Shown here in pieces: positions 1-6,119 of a stretch of DNA of 12,620 nucleotides (positions within the stretch are counted from its first letter, which is position 1; every line of letters starts with the position of its first letter). The translations under genes were made by a program, and so were the position numbers. Under the pieces are notes generated by a model. That model did not search any database and had not been told where the DNA came from. It saw only the letters and a program-made list of their open reading frames with translations. Source of the stretch: Candidatus Eiseniibacteriota bacterium (lineage in GTDB: Bacteria > Eisenbacteria > RBG-16-71-46 > JAFGJU01); assembly GCA_016928935.1 (NCBI GenBank), contig JAFGJU010000160.1, positions 1 to 12,620 of the forward strand, written 5' to 3'.

Positions 1-33
1 CTGAACACCGCAAGGGAGGAGGTGACAGAATAA
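1..33 (+). CDS. Possible C-terminal end of an upstream gene (partial)
   Basis: The frame starting at base 1 is open for ten codons (LNTAREEVTE) and stops at TAA 31-33. That stop shares its last base with the ATG of the next small gene (TAATG), the usual geometry of translational coupling. Ten codons cannot identify a family and could be open by chance. The support is only the TAATG junction and the ribosome binding site lying inside this frame. Nothing can be said about function. Confidence 0.3.
   Translation: MNTAREEVTE
18..25 (+). promoter_or_regulatory. Shine-Dalgarno site of the lysine-rich peptide
   Basis: GGAGGTGA closely matches the complement of the 16S rRNA 3' end and lies 7 bases before ATG 33. 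It is the main evidence that the tiny frame is translated. Confidence 0.65.
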
Positions 34-86
34 TGGCAGCGAAGAAAAAGGCAAAGAAGAAGGTAGCCAAGAAGAAAAAGAAATAA
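33..86 (+). CDS. 17-residue lysine-rich peptide
   Basis: This short frame encodes MAAKKKAKKKVAKKKKK: 12 lysines in 17 residues, the rest being Ala and Val after the initial Met. The start is well marked, with GGAGGTGA at 18-25 followed by a 7-base spacer and ATG at 33. The ATG overlaps a TAA stop of the preceding frame, so re-initiation after an upstream gene is plausible. A rho-independent terminator follows 30 bases after the stop. Composition resembles the lysine/alanine tails of bacterial HU or histone H1-like proteins, so nucleic acid binding is a reasonable guess, but no fold can be assigned. Alternatively it is a basic tail that a frameshift would join to the upstream protein. The ribosome binding site and terminator make a real small gene more likely than chance. 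Confidence 0.55.
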   Translation: MAAKKKAKKKVAKKKKK

Positions 87-115
87 CTTGCCTTCGACTT
101 GGCAGGTCTTCTGAG

Positions 116-154
116 AATGCCAGCGCACGCTTCTCCCGCGCTGGCATTTTCGTT
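116..154 (+). terminator. Rho-independent terminator
   Basis: AATGCCAGCGC (116-126) pairs perfectly with GCGCTGGCATT (138-148), an 11-bp stem around an 11-base loop. It is followed by a T-rich tail, TTTTCGTTT, ending near 155. It closes the transcript of the lysine-rich peptide and separates it from uvrA. It is the best terminator in the window. Confidence 0.85.
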
Positions 155-344
155 TCCGTTTGGTCGGGCCTCAAGCGCCGTGACGCGGCCCGCGTGACCC
201 GCAATCCGCTGTTCGGCCGCCCTGCCGCGCTCTCCCTCACCGACGGTGCCTTCGCGCCGGCCCGCGCTTGCAGCCGGACCCCGTGTCCCGCCTCTCCTCT
301 GTTTCTCCGGTCCTGCGTCGGGCCGTCCGCACCGAAGTTGTCTC

Positions 345-373
345 TTGCATCCTTAATCATGCGACCCAATACT
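345..373 (+). promoter_or_regulatory. Candidate uvrA promoter
   Basis: TTGCAT (345-350) and AATACT (368-373) are 17 bases apart, with 3/6 and 4/6 matches to sigma-70 consensus. The expected transcription start, about 7 bases after the -10 box, falls at 380-382, the uvrA ATG itself. That would make the mRNA leaderless and fits the absence of a Shine-Dalgarno sequence. The matches are weak. The rest of 155-344 shows no convincing gene. Confidence 0.35.
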
Positions 374-381
374 TGTTTGTC

Positions 382-3150
382 ATGACGGAGTGGATAAGGA
401 TCAGGGGCGCGAGGCAGCACAACCTGAAGAACGTGGACGTCGACATACCCGTGGGCAAGATAACGGTCGTAACCGGCGTGAGCGGCTCCGGGAAGTCGAC
501 GCTCGCCTTCGACACGTTGTACGCCGAGGGCCAGCACAGATACATGGAGTCAGTCTCCAGCTACACCAGGCAGTTTCTGGAGAGAATGTCGCGTCCCGAC
601 GTCGAGTCGATCGAGGGTCTCAGGCCGGCCGTCGCCGTAGGCAGCTCGGAGGCGCCCAGGAGCTCGCGCTCGACGGTCGGCACGTCCACCGAGGTCTACG
701 ACTACCTGAGACTCCTTTTCGCCAGGATAGGAACCACCTACTGCTCCGAGTGCGGCATACCCGTCGTGTCCGACTCGGTCGATACTGCGGTTGAGGAGGT
801 GTCCGGCCGAGCCGGGAAGCAGGTGCTGGTGGGCTTTCCGCTCGGAAGGGTGGGCGCCGATGAGCTTGGGGCGCTCTCCGGCGGACTTCGGGCGGCGGGG
901 TTCTTGCGCGTCTACAGCGAAGGCCGGGTGTTCGAGCTGGCGGAGCTCACGCCGCGGGATTTCAAGAGGCCGCGGGAAGCCTTCGTGCTTGTGGACCGCC
1001 TCAGGGTGGGCAGGGAAGGCCGCGAAAGGCTTGCCGACTCGATGTCGACGGCGTTCGAGAAGGGTGGCGGCAGGGCGGTGGTGTTCGCCGACGGAGAGAC
1101 TCTGAGCTTCGACAGGGCCTTCAGGTGCAGCAAGTGCGGCCGCGAGTACCCGGAGCCGACGCCGCTCCTCTTCTCCTTCAACAGCCCGTACGGAGCCTGC
1201 CCCAACTGCCGAGGGTTCGGCAACGTTCTGGAGTTCGCGCCGGACCTCGTAGTCCCGAACGAGAGAAAGACGCTGGCCCAAGACGCCATTCTGCCATGGG
1301 CCGGGCAATGGAGATCCTACTTCATGGGAGAGCTGAGGAAGCTCTCTCGCGGGTCCGGACTTCCCCTGGACGTGCCGTTCTCAAGACTGACCCAGCAGCA
1401 GAAGGAGGTGTTGTTCCACGGCGCCGAGGGCTTCATGGGAGTCATGCAGTTCCTGGAACGGCTCAAGCGGAAGCGGTACAGGAGCAGCGCGCGTTTTCTC
1501 GTCAAGAGGTTCCAGAGGCCGGCGCTCTGCCGCGCCTGCGGCGGCGCGAGACTGAGGCCGGAGGCGCTGTGTGTCCGGGTGGGCGGGGAGAACATCGCGT
1601 CAGTGGCCGGGATGGACGTGGACGCTGCCCTGCGGTTTTTCGCCCGGCTGTCGCTCAGCCCGCAGAAGGAGAAGATCGCCGACAGGGTGCTTCACGAGAT
1701 AAGGTCCAGGCTGAGCTTCCTCAGGGAAGTGGGGTTGGGTTACATCACCCTGGACCGGCTTTCCCGCACCCTGTCAGGCGGCGAGCTGAGGCGCATCGAA
1801 ATCGCGAACGCCCTGGGCTCCGGGTTGGTTGACTCGCTCTACGTCCTGGACGAGCCCACCACCGGGCTCCACGCCAGGGACAGCGAGAGGCTCGTCTCCG
1901 TGCTGAAGCACTTGAGCGCGACCGGGAACACGGTGGTGGTGGTGGAGCACGACCGCGAAGTTGTGCGCTCGGCGGACTGGGCGATAGACCTGGGGCCCCG
2001 CGCGGGAAGCAGGGGCGGCCGAGTAGTCTACCAGGGGGACACGCAGGGCCTCTTGGACTGCGAAAGCTCGCTCACGGGGCTTTACTTGAGCGGAAAGGAG
2101 AGCGTTCCGCTTCCGAGGAGGCGACGCAGGCCCGGCCCCCACAAGATCGTTGTGACAGGGGCGAGAGAACACAACCTCAAGGGCCTCACGGCCGAGATAC
2201 CACTCGGTCTCTTCGTGTGCGTGACGGGCGTATCCGGCTCGGGCAAGAGCACCCTGGTCACCGACATCCTTTACAGGCAGTTGGCCCTGCAGAAGCAGAA
2301 GAGCACGCTGCAACCGGGCCTCCATTCAAAATTGACGGGATCGAACCTTGTGACGGACGTGCGGCTCGTGGACCAGGCGCCCATAGGGAAGACGCCGAGG
2401 TCGAATCCGGTCACGTACGTCAAGGCCTTCGCACCGATACGAGAGCTGTTCGCGTCGACTCTGGAGGCGAGGAGAAGGAAGTACACAGCGGGAACGTTTT
2501 CATTCAACGTGCCCGGAGGCAGGTGCGAAACCTGCCAGGGCGCCGGCAGCACGAAGGTGGAGATGTACTTTCTCGCTGACGTCTTCGTGCCCTGCGACGC
2601 GTGCGGGGGCTCGAGGTACAGGAGGGAGATTCTCGACGTGCGCTACCGCGGCAAGAACATCTCCCAGGTCCTGGACCTGACCGTGGACGAGGCCATGTCT
2701 TTCTTCTCGGGTTCGCCGGCGGCGTGCGAAAGACTCTGGACCTTGAAGCGCGTCGGGCTCGGTTACCTGACTCTCGGCCAGCCGGCCACTGCGCTCTCCG
2801 GCGGTGAGGCGCAAAGGCTCAAGATCGCCAGGGAGCTTCTGGAGCCCGACGCGACCGGCGTCCTCTATCTGCTGGACGAGCCGACCGTGGGGCTTCACCC
2901 CGACGACGTCCGGAACCTGGTGGAAGTCCTGCACCGCCTCGTGGACCGTGGCAACACCGTCCTCGTGGTGGAGCACAACTTGGAGCTCATCGCTTCTTGT
3001 GACTACTGCCTGGACCTGGGACCGGAGGGCGGGGACGAGGGCGGGAGGTTGGTGGCGACGGGAACACCAGAAGACCTGGCCGCGGCTCCCGGTTCACACA
3101 CCGGAAAGTACCTCACTCGATACCTGGAAGCGTTGGGCCGGCGTACTTGA
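382..3150 (+). CDS. uvrA: UvrA excinuclease ABC subunit A (divergent clade)
   Basis: UvrA is the cytoplasmic ATPase that finds bulky DNA lesions in nucleotide excision repair and loads UvrB. The 922-residue product is close to the usual 940. Both ABC modules are complete: Walker A at 32-39 and 616-623, signatures at 464-472 and 805-812, Walker B (LDEP) at 489-492 and 831-834, and switch histidines H523 and H865. Zinc-binding pairs are present at C249/C252 with C273/C276 and at C715/C718 with C738/C741, the latter with the X19 spacing of the DNA-binding hairpin. Extra CxxC pairs lie at 121-124 and 383-386. ATG 382 matches the usual N-terminus; upstream in-frame TTG codons (268, 373) would add unrelated residues. 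No ribosome binding site precedes 382. Oddities: the first signature reads LSGGELRRI instead of LSGGEAQRI, and the UvrB-binding region lacks the usual KGE-type motif. It may be a paralogue of a standard UvrA elsewhere in the genome. Confidence 0.9.
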   Translation: MTEWIRIRGARQHNLKNVDVDIPVGKITVVTGVSGSGKSTLAFDTLYAEGQHRYMESVSSYTRQFLERMSRPDVESIEGLRPAVAVGSSEAPRSSRSTVGTSTEVYDYLRLLFARIGTTYCSECGIPVVSDSVDTAVEEVSGRAGKQVLVGFPLGRVGADELGALSGGLRAAGFLRVYSEGRVFELAELTPRDFKRPREAFVLVDRLRVGREGRERLADSMSTAFEKGGGRAVVFADGETLSFDRAFRCSKCGREYPEPTPLLFSFNSPYGACPNCRGFGNVLEFAPDLVVPNERKTLAQDAILPWAGQWRSYFMGELRKLSRGSGLPLDVPFSRLTQQQKEVLFHGAEGFMGVMQFLERLKRKRYRSSARFLVKRFQRPALCRACGGARLRPEALCVRVGGENIASVAGMDVDAALRFFARLSLSPQKEKIADRVLHEIRSRLSFLREVGLGYITLDRLSRTLSGGELRRIEIANALGSGLVDSLYVLDEPTTGLHARDSERLVSVLKHLSATGNTVVVVEHDREVVRSADWAIDLGPRAGSRGGRVVYQGDTQGLLDCESSLTGLYLSGKESVPLPRRRRRPGPHKIVVTGAREHNLKGLTAEIPLGLFVCVTGVSGSGKSTLVTDILYRQLALQKQKSTLQPGLHSKLTGSNLVTDVRLVDQAPIGKTPRSNPVTYVKAFAPIRELFASTLEARRRKYTAGTFSFNVPGGRCETCQGAGSTKVEMYFLADVFVPCDACGGSRYRREILDVRYRGKNISQVLDLTVDEAMSFFSGSPAACERLWTLKRVGLGYLTLGQPATALSGGEAQRLKIARELLEPDATGVLYLLDEPTVGLHPDDVRNLVEVLHRLVDRGNTVLVVEHNLELIASCDYCLDLGPEGGDEGGRLVATGTPEDLAAAPGSHTGKYLTRYLEALGRRT

Positions 3151-3745
3151 GCCCGAACAAAACGCAGTCGAACGTGAAGTCGCTGCGGATCGTCTCGCGG
3201 GTCTCGACGAAGACGCTGAGGTTGCTCGCGGAGAAGAAGTCAACGCCCACGAACACGCTCGCCGTGGTGGATGCCCTGCTCTCAGAGATGGTTCCGAAAT
3301 CGTCCAGGTCGGCCCAGGAGTACTGGTAGTTGAAGCTGGGGCCGACCGATACGTAAGGCTTGAGGCCCAGCGTTCCACCCAGGGGGTCGGGCGTGCTCAG
3401 CCTGAGCAGAACGGACGCGGACCCCATCACTAGCCCTATCTGGTCCATGTACGAGCCGTAGCCGGACACTCTTCCGTTCACGCTGACGTACGGGGGCAGC
3501 GTCCCCTTGTACAGGCGGAACTCGCCGAAAGCGCCCACGCCGTAGTCGTAAAAACCCCTGGGCACTGCCAGTCCGCCGGCCAGTTCGGCGCACTGCCCCG
3601 GAGGAACGGTCGCCAGGACCGCAAGCAGGAGGGCAAAGACAACGCCCGAGCCGACCACGGCCCACCCGCCCCTCCCGGTGCCGCGAGAGGGTCCGTTCTG
3701 CGAGGACCTGGCCTCCGCTCTATCGGTCGACGATGATGTCGCCAT
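3113..3745 (-). CDS. Exported beta-barrel-like protein, function unknown
   Basis: I cannot name this 210-residue product. A hydrophobic segment at about 30-48 (VVGSGVVFALLLAVLATVPP) looks like a signal peptide. After it come alternating hydrophobic/polar stretches rich in Gly, Tyr and Phe (about 64-80, 86-116, 126-143, 161-187, 191-201), as in small outer-membrane beta-barrels. ATG 3745 overlaps the end of the preceding lipoprotein gene by 26 bases, suggesting coupled translation. It leaves an unusually long polar leader of about 28 residues, so GTG 3658 (giving 181 residues) is a real alternative start, with GGGAGG at 3671-3676 about 12 bases upstream. The 3' end overlaps uvrA by 38 bp in the opposite direction. 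The C-terminal residue is Glu, not the aromatic typical of many barrels. The barrel assignment is inference from pattern only. Confidence 0.7.
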   Translation of the reverse strand: MATSSSTDRAEARSSQNGPSRGTGRGGWAVVGSGVVFALLLAVLATVPPGQCAELAGGLAVPRGFYDYGVGAFGEFRLYKGTLPPYVSVNGRVSGYGSYMDQIGLVMGSASVLLRLSTPDPLGGTLGLKPYVSVGPSFNYQYSWADLDDFGTISESRASTTASVFVGVDFFSASNLSVFVETRETIRSDFTFDCVLFGLKYAGPTLPGIE

Positions 3746-4193
3746 GGATGACGTTCCCTCCGGCCTTGTAGTAGGCGCGATAGACGCCGTCAGGCACGGC
3801 GCTTCCCTCGGTGTCCGTCAGATCCCAATACAGGTAGCGAGTGCCTGCGGGCTGAATCTCCCTGACCAGGTCCTTGATGAGCCGGCCCCTGGGGGAGTAG
3901 ACGGCCAGGCTGACCTCAGTCTCGGCAGTCAGGACGTACTGTATGCACAGCGGCCCCGACGTGGGGTTCGCTCCGGTGCAGATGTTCTCCGTTTCGGGAG
4001 GAGGAGCGTCGGCCGAGACCGGCGACAGCTCACTCCCGCAGCTCAGGCACACTTCCCACTTCTCAGGATTTGAAGTGTCGAAGAACTCGAGAGGCTCCAC
4101 CAAGTTCTCTTTCTCGCACGAGCAGACCAGGAAGAAGGCGAGAAAGCCAGCGGCGAGCGAGAGCGCGAGCAGCTTTTCACAACGAGCAGCCAA
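3720..4193 (-). CDS. Lipoprotein with FlgD-like Ig domain
   Basis: This 157-residue protein starts with a signal peptide (hydrophobic core about 8-23) ending in LVCSC, so Cys26 (or Cys24) is a likely lipidation site. Residues about 70-157 match the FlgD-type immunoglobulin fold often found at the C-terminus of secreted proteins in Fibrobacteres-like and candidate phyla. Typical landmarks are the NP near 76, 'VSLAVYSPRGR', 'LVREIQPAGTRYLYWDL' and 'VPDGVYRAYYKAGG'. In large proteins this fold is a terminal module; here it is nearly the whole mature protein, after a linker with C49 and C52 that may pair with C72 and C83. The start is TTG 4193, chosen because GGGAGG lies 5 bases upstream and no in-frame ATG or GTG precedes the signal peptide. 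It is first of a two-gene unit with the barrel-like protein. Its role is unknown; an envelope scaffold or partner of that protein is possible. Confidence 0.8.
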   Translation of the reverse strand: MAARCEKLLALSLAAGFLAFFLVCSCEKENLVEPLEFFDTSNPEKWEVCLSCGSELSPVSADAPPPETENICTGANPTSGPLCIQYVLTAETEVSLAVYSPRGRLIKDLVREIQPAGTRYLYWDLTDTEGSAVPDGVYRAYYKAGGNVIHGDIIVDR

Positions 4194-4198
4194 GAGGG

Positions 4199-4204
4199 CC
4201 TCCC
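4199..4204 (-). promoter_or_regulatory. Shine-Dalgarno site deciding a TTG start
   Basis: On the minus strand GGGAGG (4204 to 4199) is followed by a 5-base spacer and TTG at 4193. It supports the rare TTG start of the lipoprotein gene. Confidence 0.6.
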
Positions 4205-4601
4205 GGGCGGCGTATCCAATGCGGCGAGACTGGGCGGGCGCCGAGAACGCGCCCGTAGATGGGAGGAAGTTCCCCGCCGCAGTGTGCTTTCTGCAGCCCC
4301 GAAACCTCGCCTTGCGAAGATAGCCCGCTTAACAAGTTAGGCTCAAGCGCTGAAAGATCACGCCCTAGGCAGGGAACTCCGCTCCGCTAACACTAAAACG
4401 CTAGCAGACTCGTGAAAAGCGTGTCAACACCAAAAAACACTCCGCGCGGGGCTTGTCGCCTCGGACTTTGCCCCCGGAAAGCCGCCGCGCCGGGCCGCGT
4501 CCCGGACCGTCGTCCATCTCGCTTGAACTCAGCGGAGGCATGTGGCAGACTTCATTCCGCGCAGATGAGTGAGGCGCGAGTGTTTCTCAAGGGAGGTCCG
4601 C
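4205..4601. other. Divergent intergenic region of about 400 bases
   Basis: This gap separates the leftward lipoprotein operon from the rightward galE. The stretch 4320-4440 is clearly more AT-rich than its surroundings and holds the leftward promoter candidates. For galE the best rightward match is TTGAAC (4523-4528) with CAGACT (4546-4551), spacing 17, which is weak. I see no supported gene, RNA or repeat here. Confidence 0.5.
4317..4346 (-). promoter_or_regulatory. Candidate promoter of the lipoprotein/barrel pair
   Basis: On the minus strand TTGAGC (4346-4341) and TATCTT (4322-4317) are 18 bases apart, each 4/6 to consensus. This would give a leader of about 115 bases. A second candidate further upstream has a perfect TTGACA (4427-4422) but a poor -10, TAGCGT (4403-4398). 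Either or neither may be used. Confidence 0.35.
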
Positions 4602-5579
4602 ATGAAGGTCTTGGTCACTGGCGGCGCTGGGTACATCGGCAGCGTCGTGGTCGAGCTCCTCGTCAGGAAGGAGCATTCCGTGGTCGTGCTGGACAACTTC
4701 TCGACCGGGCACAGGGCGGCCGTGGACCCGTCGGCTGAGGTCGTCCAGGGCGAGCTGGCGGATGACTCGGAGGTCGAGAGCCTGTTCCGGCGCAACACCT
4801 TTGATTGCGTGATGCACCTGGCCGGCGACAGCCTGGTCGAGGACTCGATGAGACTGCCAGGGAAGTACTACCGAAGCGGCCTTTGCTCGGGGCTCAATTT
4901 GCTGGCCGCCATGGTCAGGCATGGGGCCAGGAGGATTGTGTTCTCCTCCTCGGCGTCCGTGTACGGGGACCCCGAGTCCGTTCCCATCACGGAGACTGCC
5001 CCCACCCGGCCGCAGAATCCCTACGGAGAGGTCAAGCTCGCGTTCGAACGGGCGCTGCACTGGTTCCACGTGGCTCACGGTCTGAGTTACGTGTCGCTCA
5101 GGTATTTTAACGCGGCGGGCGCGACAGAGACCCACGGCGAGCACCACAGTCCCGAGACGCATCTCATTCCTCTCGTGCTCAGGGCCGCCGTCCTCGGCAA
5201 GGCCGTGGAGGTGTACGGCACTGACTACCCGACGGAGGACGGCACGTGCGTGAGGGACTACGTGCACGTCCTCGACCTGGCCGAGGCGCACGTCCTCGGG
5301 CTGGGCGCTCTGCTCAGGGACAAGACGGGCGTTTTTAATCTGGGCAACGGCAGCGGATACTCGGTGAAGCAGGTGTTGGCCGCTGCCGGCCTGGTGACCG
5401 GGACTGAGATACCGTGGCACGGCGCGGGGCGAAGGCCGGGGGACCCGGCGCGACTTGTGGCCAGCTCTGAGAAGGCCGCCAGCCAGCTGGGCTGGAGGCC
5501 CGAGCGTGCCTCTTTGCACGAGATGATTCAGAGCGCCTGGGACTGGATGAGGGCCTTCCCGGCTGGCTACCCGGACTGA
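4602..5579 (+). CDS. galE: UDP-glucose 4-epimerase
   Basis: GalE interconverts UDP-glucose and UDP-galactose using bound NAD, supplying galactose for envelope polysaccharides or allowing galactose use. The 325-residue product is near the usual 330-340. It has the Rossmann motif GGAGYIGS (7-14), an NAD-ribose acidic residue D31 in VLDNFSTGH, the catalytic serine region FSSSASVYG (114-122) and the SDR pair Y141/K145 in NPYGEVK. Also present are the family signatures RYFNAAGA (167-174) and GTDYPTEDGT followed by RDYVHVLDLA (206-227), and the substrate-binding GDPARLVAS (280-288). ATG 4602 is chosen over an upstream in-frame GTG at 4569 because GGGAGGT at 4591-4597 directly precedes it and the protein then begins MKVLVTGGAGYIG, as in the family. 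It heads a same-strand run with yjbQ and rarA. Related NDP-sugar epimerases cannot be fully excluded. Confidence 0.92.
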   Translation: MKVLVTGGAGYIGSVVVELLVRKEHSVVVLDNFSTGHRAAVDPSAEVVQGELADDSEVESLFRRNTFDCVMHLAGDSLVEDSMRLPGKYYRSGLCSGLNLLAAMVRHGARRIVFSSSASVYGDPESVPITETAPTRPQNPYGEVKLAFERALHWFHVAHGLSYVSLRYFNAAGATETHGEHHSPETHLIPLVLRAAVLGKAVEVYGTDYPTEDGTCVRDYVHVLDLAEAHVLGLGALLRDKTGVFNLGNGSGYSVKQVLAAAGLVTGTEIPWHGAGRRPGDPARLVASSEKAASQLGWRPERASLHEMIQSAWDWMRAFPAGYPD

Positions 5580-5598
5580 CGGCACAGGCGCAGGACGC

Positions 5599-5612
5599 CG
5601 CGCGGAAGCGCG
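5599..5612 (+). other. Small GC hairpin after galE
   Basis: CGCGC (5599-5603) and GCGCG (5608-5612) form a 5-bp stem closed by a GGAA loop, a GNRA-type tetraloop. It lies 20 bases after the galE stop and has no T-tract. It could be an mRNA 3'-end stabiliser or chance in GC-rich DNA. Confidence 0.3.
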
Positions 5613-5641
5613 ACAGAAGTTTCAGGCTGGGAGCCGGCACG

Positions 5642-5677
5642 ATCGCGCCAGCCGCGCCGGCGGCGCGGAGGCGCGAT
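5642..5677 (+). promoter_or_regulatory. Strong hairpin abutting the yjbQ ribosome binding site
   Basis: ATCGCGCC (5642-5649) pairs with GGCGCGAT (5670-5677) and CCGCGCC (5652-5658) with GGCGCGG (5662-5668). This gives 15 bp interrupted only by an AG/A internal loop and closed by GGC. The SD-like GAGGA (5679-5683) begins one base after the stem. With no T-tract it is a poor intrinsic terminator. A role in galE mRNA processing or in limiting yjbQ translation is possible. Confidence 0.5.
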
Positions 5678-5690
5678 AGAGGACACCAAG

Positions 5691-6083
5691 ATGGAGACCT
5701 TCGAAGTCAGCACTCGCTCAAGAACAGAGATGATAGACGTCACCCGGCAGGTGGCCGATTGCGTGCGGAAGACCGGCGCCGCGGACGGAGTGTGCACCGT
5801 GTGGGTGCCGCACACCACGGCCGCGGTCACAGTGAATGAGGGGGCCGACCCGTCAGTAAGGCGGGACGTGCTGGACACGCTCAACAAGCTCGTCCCTTTC
5901 GAAGCTGACTACAGGCACGCCGAGGGGAATTCCGCCGCCCACATCAAGTCGAGCCTCGTGGGTGTGTCGCTCTCCATACCGGTAGCGAACGGAAGCCTTC
6001 TCATGGGCACCTGGCAATCGGTCTTCTTCTGCGAGTTCGACGGGCCGCGCAGGAGAAAGGTGCACGTGACGGTCGCAAAGTAG
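5691..6083 (+). CDS. yjbQ: YjbQ/UPF0047 family protein (TIGR00149)
   Basis: A complete 130-residue member of the small cytoplasmic UPF0047/YjbQ family, often labelled secondary thiamine-phosphate synthase; the true cellular role of the family is unsettled. The diagnostic blocks are all present: PHTTAAVTVNE (40-50), DYRHAEGNSAAHIKSSLVG (73-91) and GTWQSVFFCEFDGPR (106-120). The His and acidic residues in these blocks form the conserved pocket. M105 replaces the Leu common before GTWQ. ATG 5691 has GAGGA 7 bases upstream, right after a strong hairpin. It lies 111 bases after galE and 36 bases before rarA on the same strand, which suggests but does not prove co-transcription. No other thiamine genes are nearby. 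Confidence 0.92.
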   Translation: METFEVSTRSRTEMIDVTRQVADCVRKTGAADGVCTVWVPHTTAAVTVNEGADPSVRRDVLDTLNKLVPFEADYRHAEGNSAAHIKSSLVGVSLSIPVANGSLLMGTWQSVFFCEFDGPRRRKVHVTVAK

Positions 6084-6119
6084 GCCCTGGGCCGGCCGGG
6101 TGCCGGAGCGGAGTCTGAA

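Noticed and set aside
194..385. 63-codon frame upstream of uvrA
   Set aside because: No ribosome binding site or recognisable product; it overlaps the uvrA start and the composition looks non-coding.
4540..4572. Ten-codon leader peptide before galE
   Set aside because: Its GGAGG lies only one base before the ATG, too close for initiation, and no attenuator structure follows.
4587..5585. 332-codon open frame on the minus strand opposite galE
   Set aside because: It is antisense to a full set of GalE motifs, and its product has no family features.
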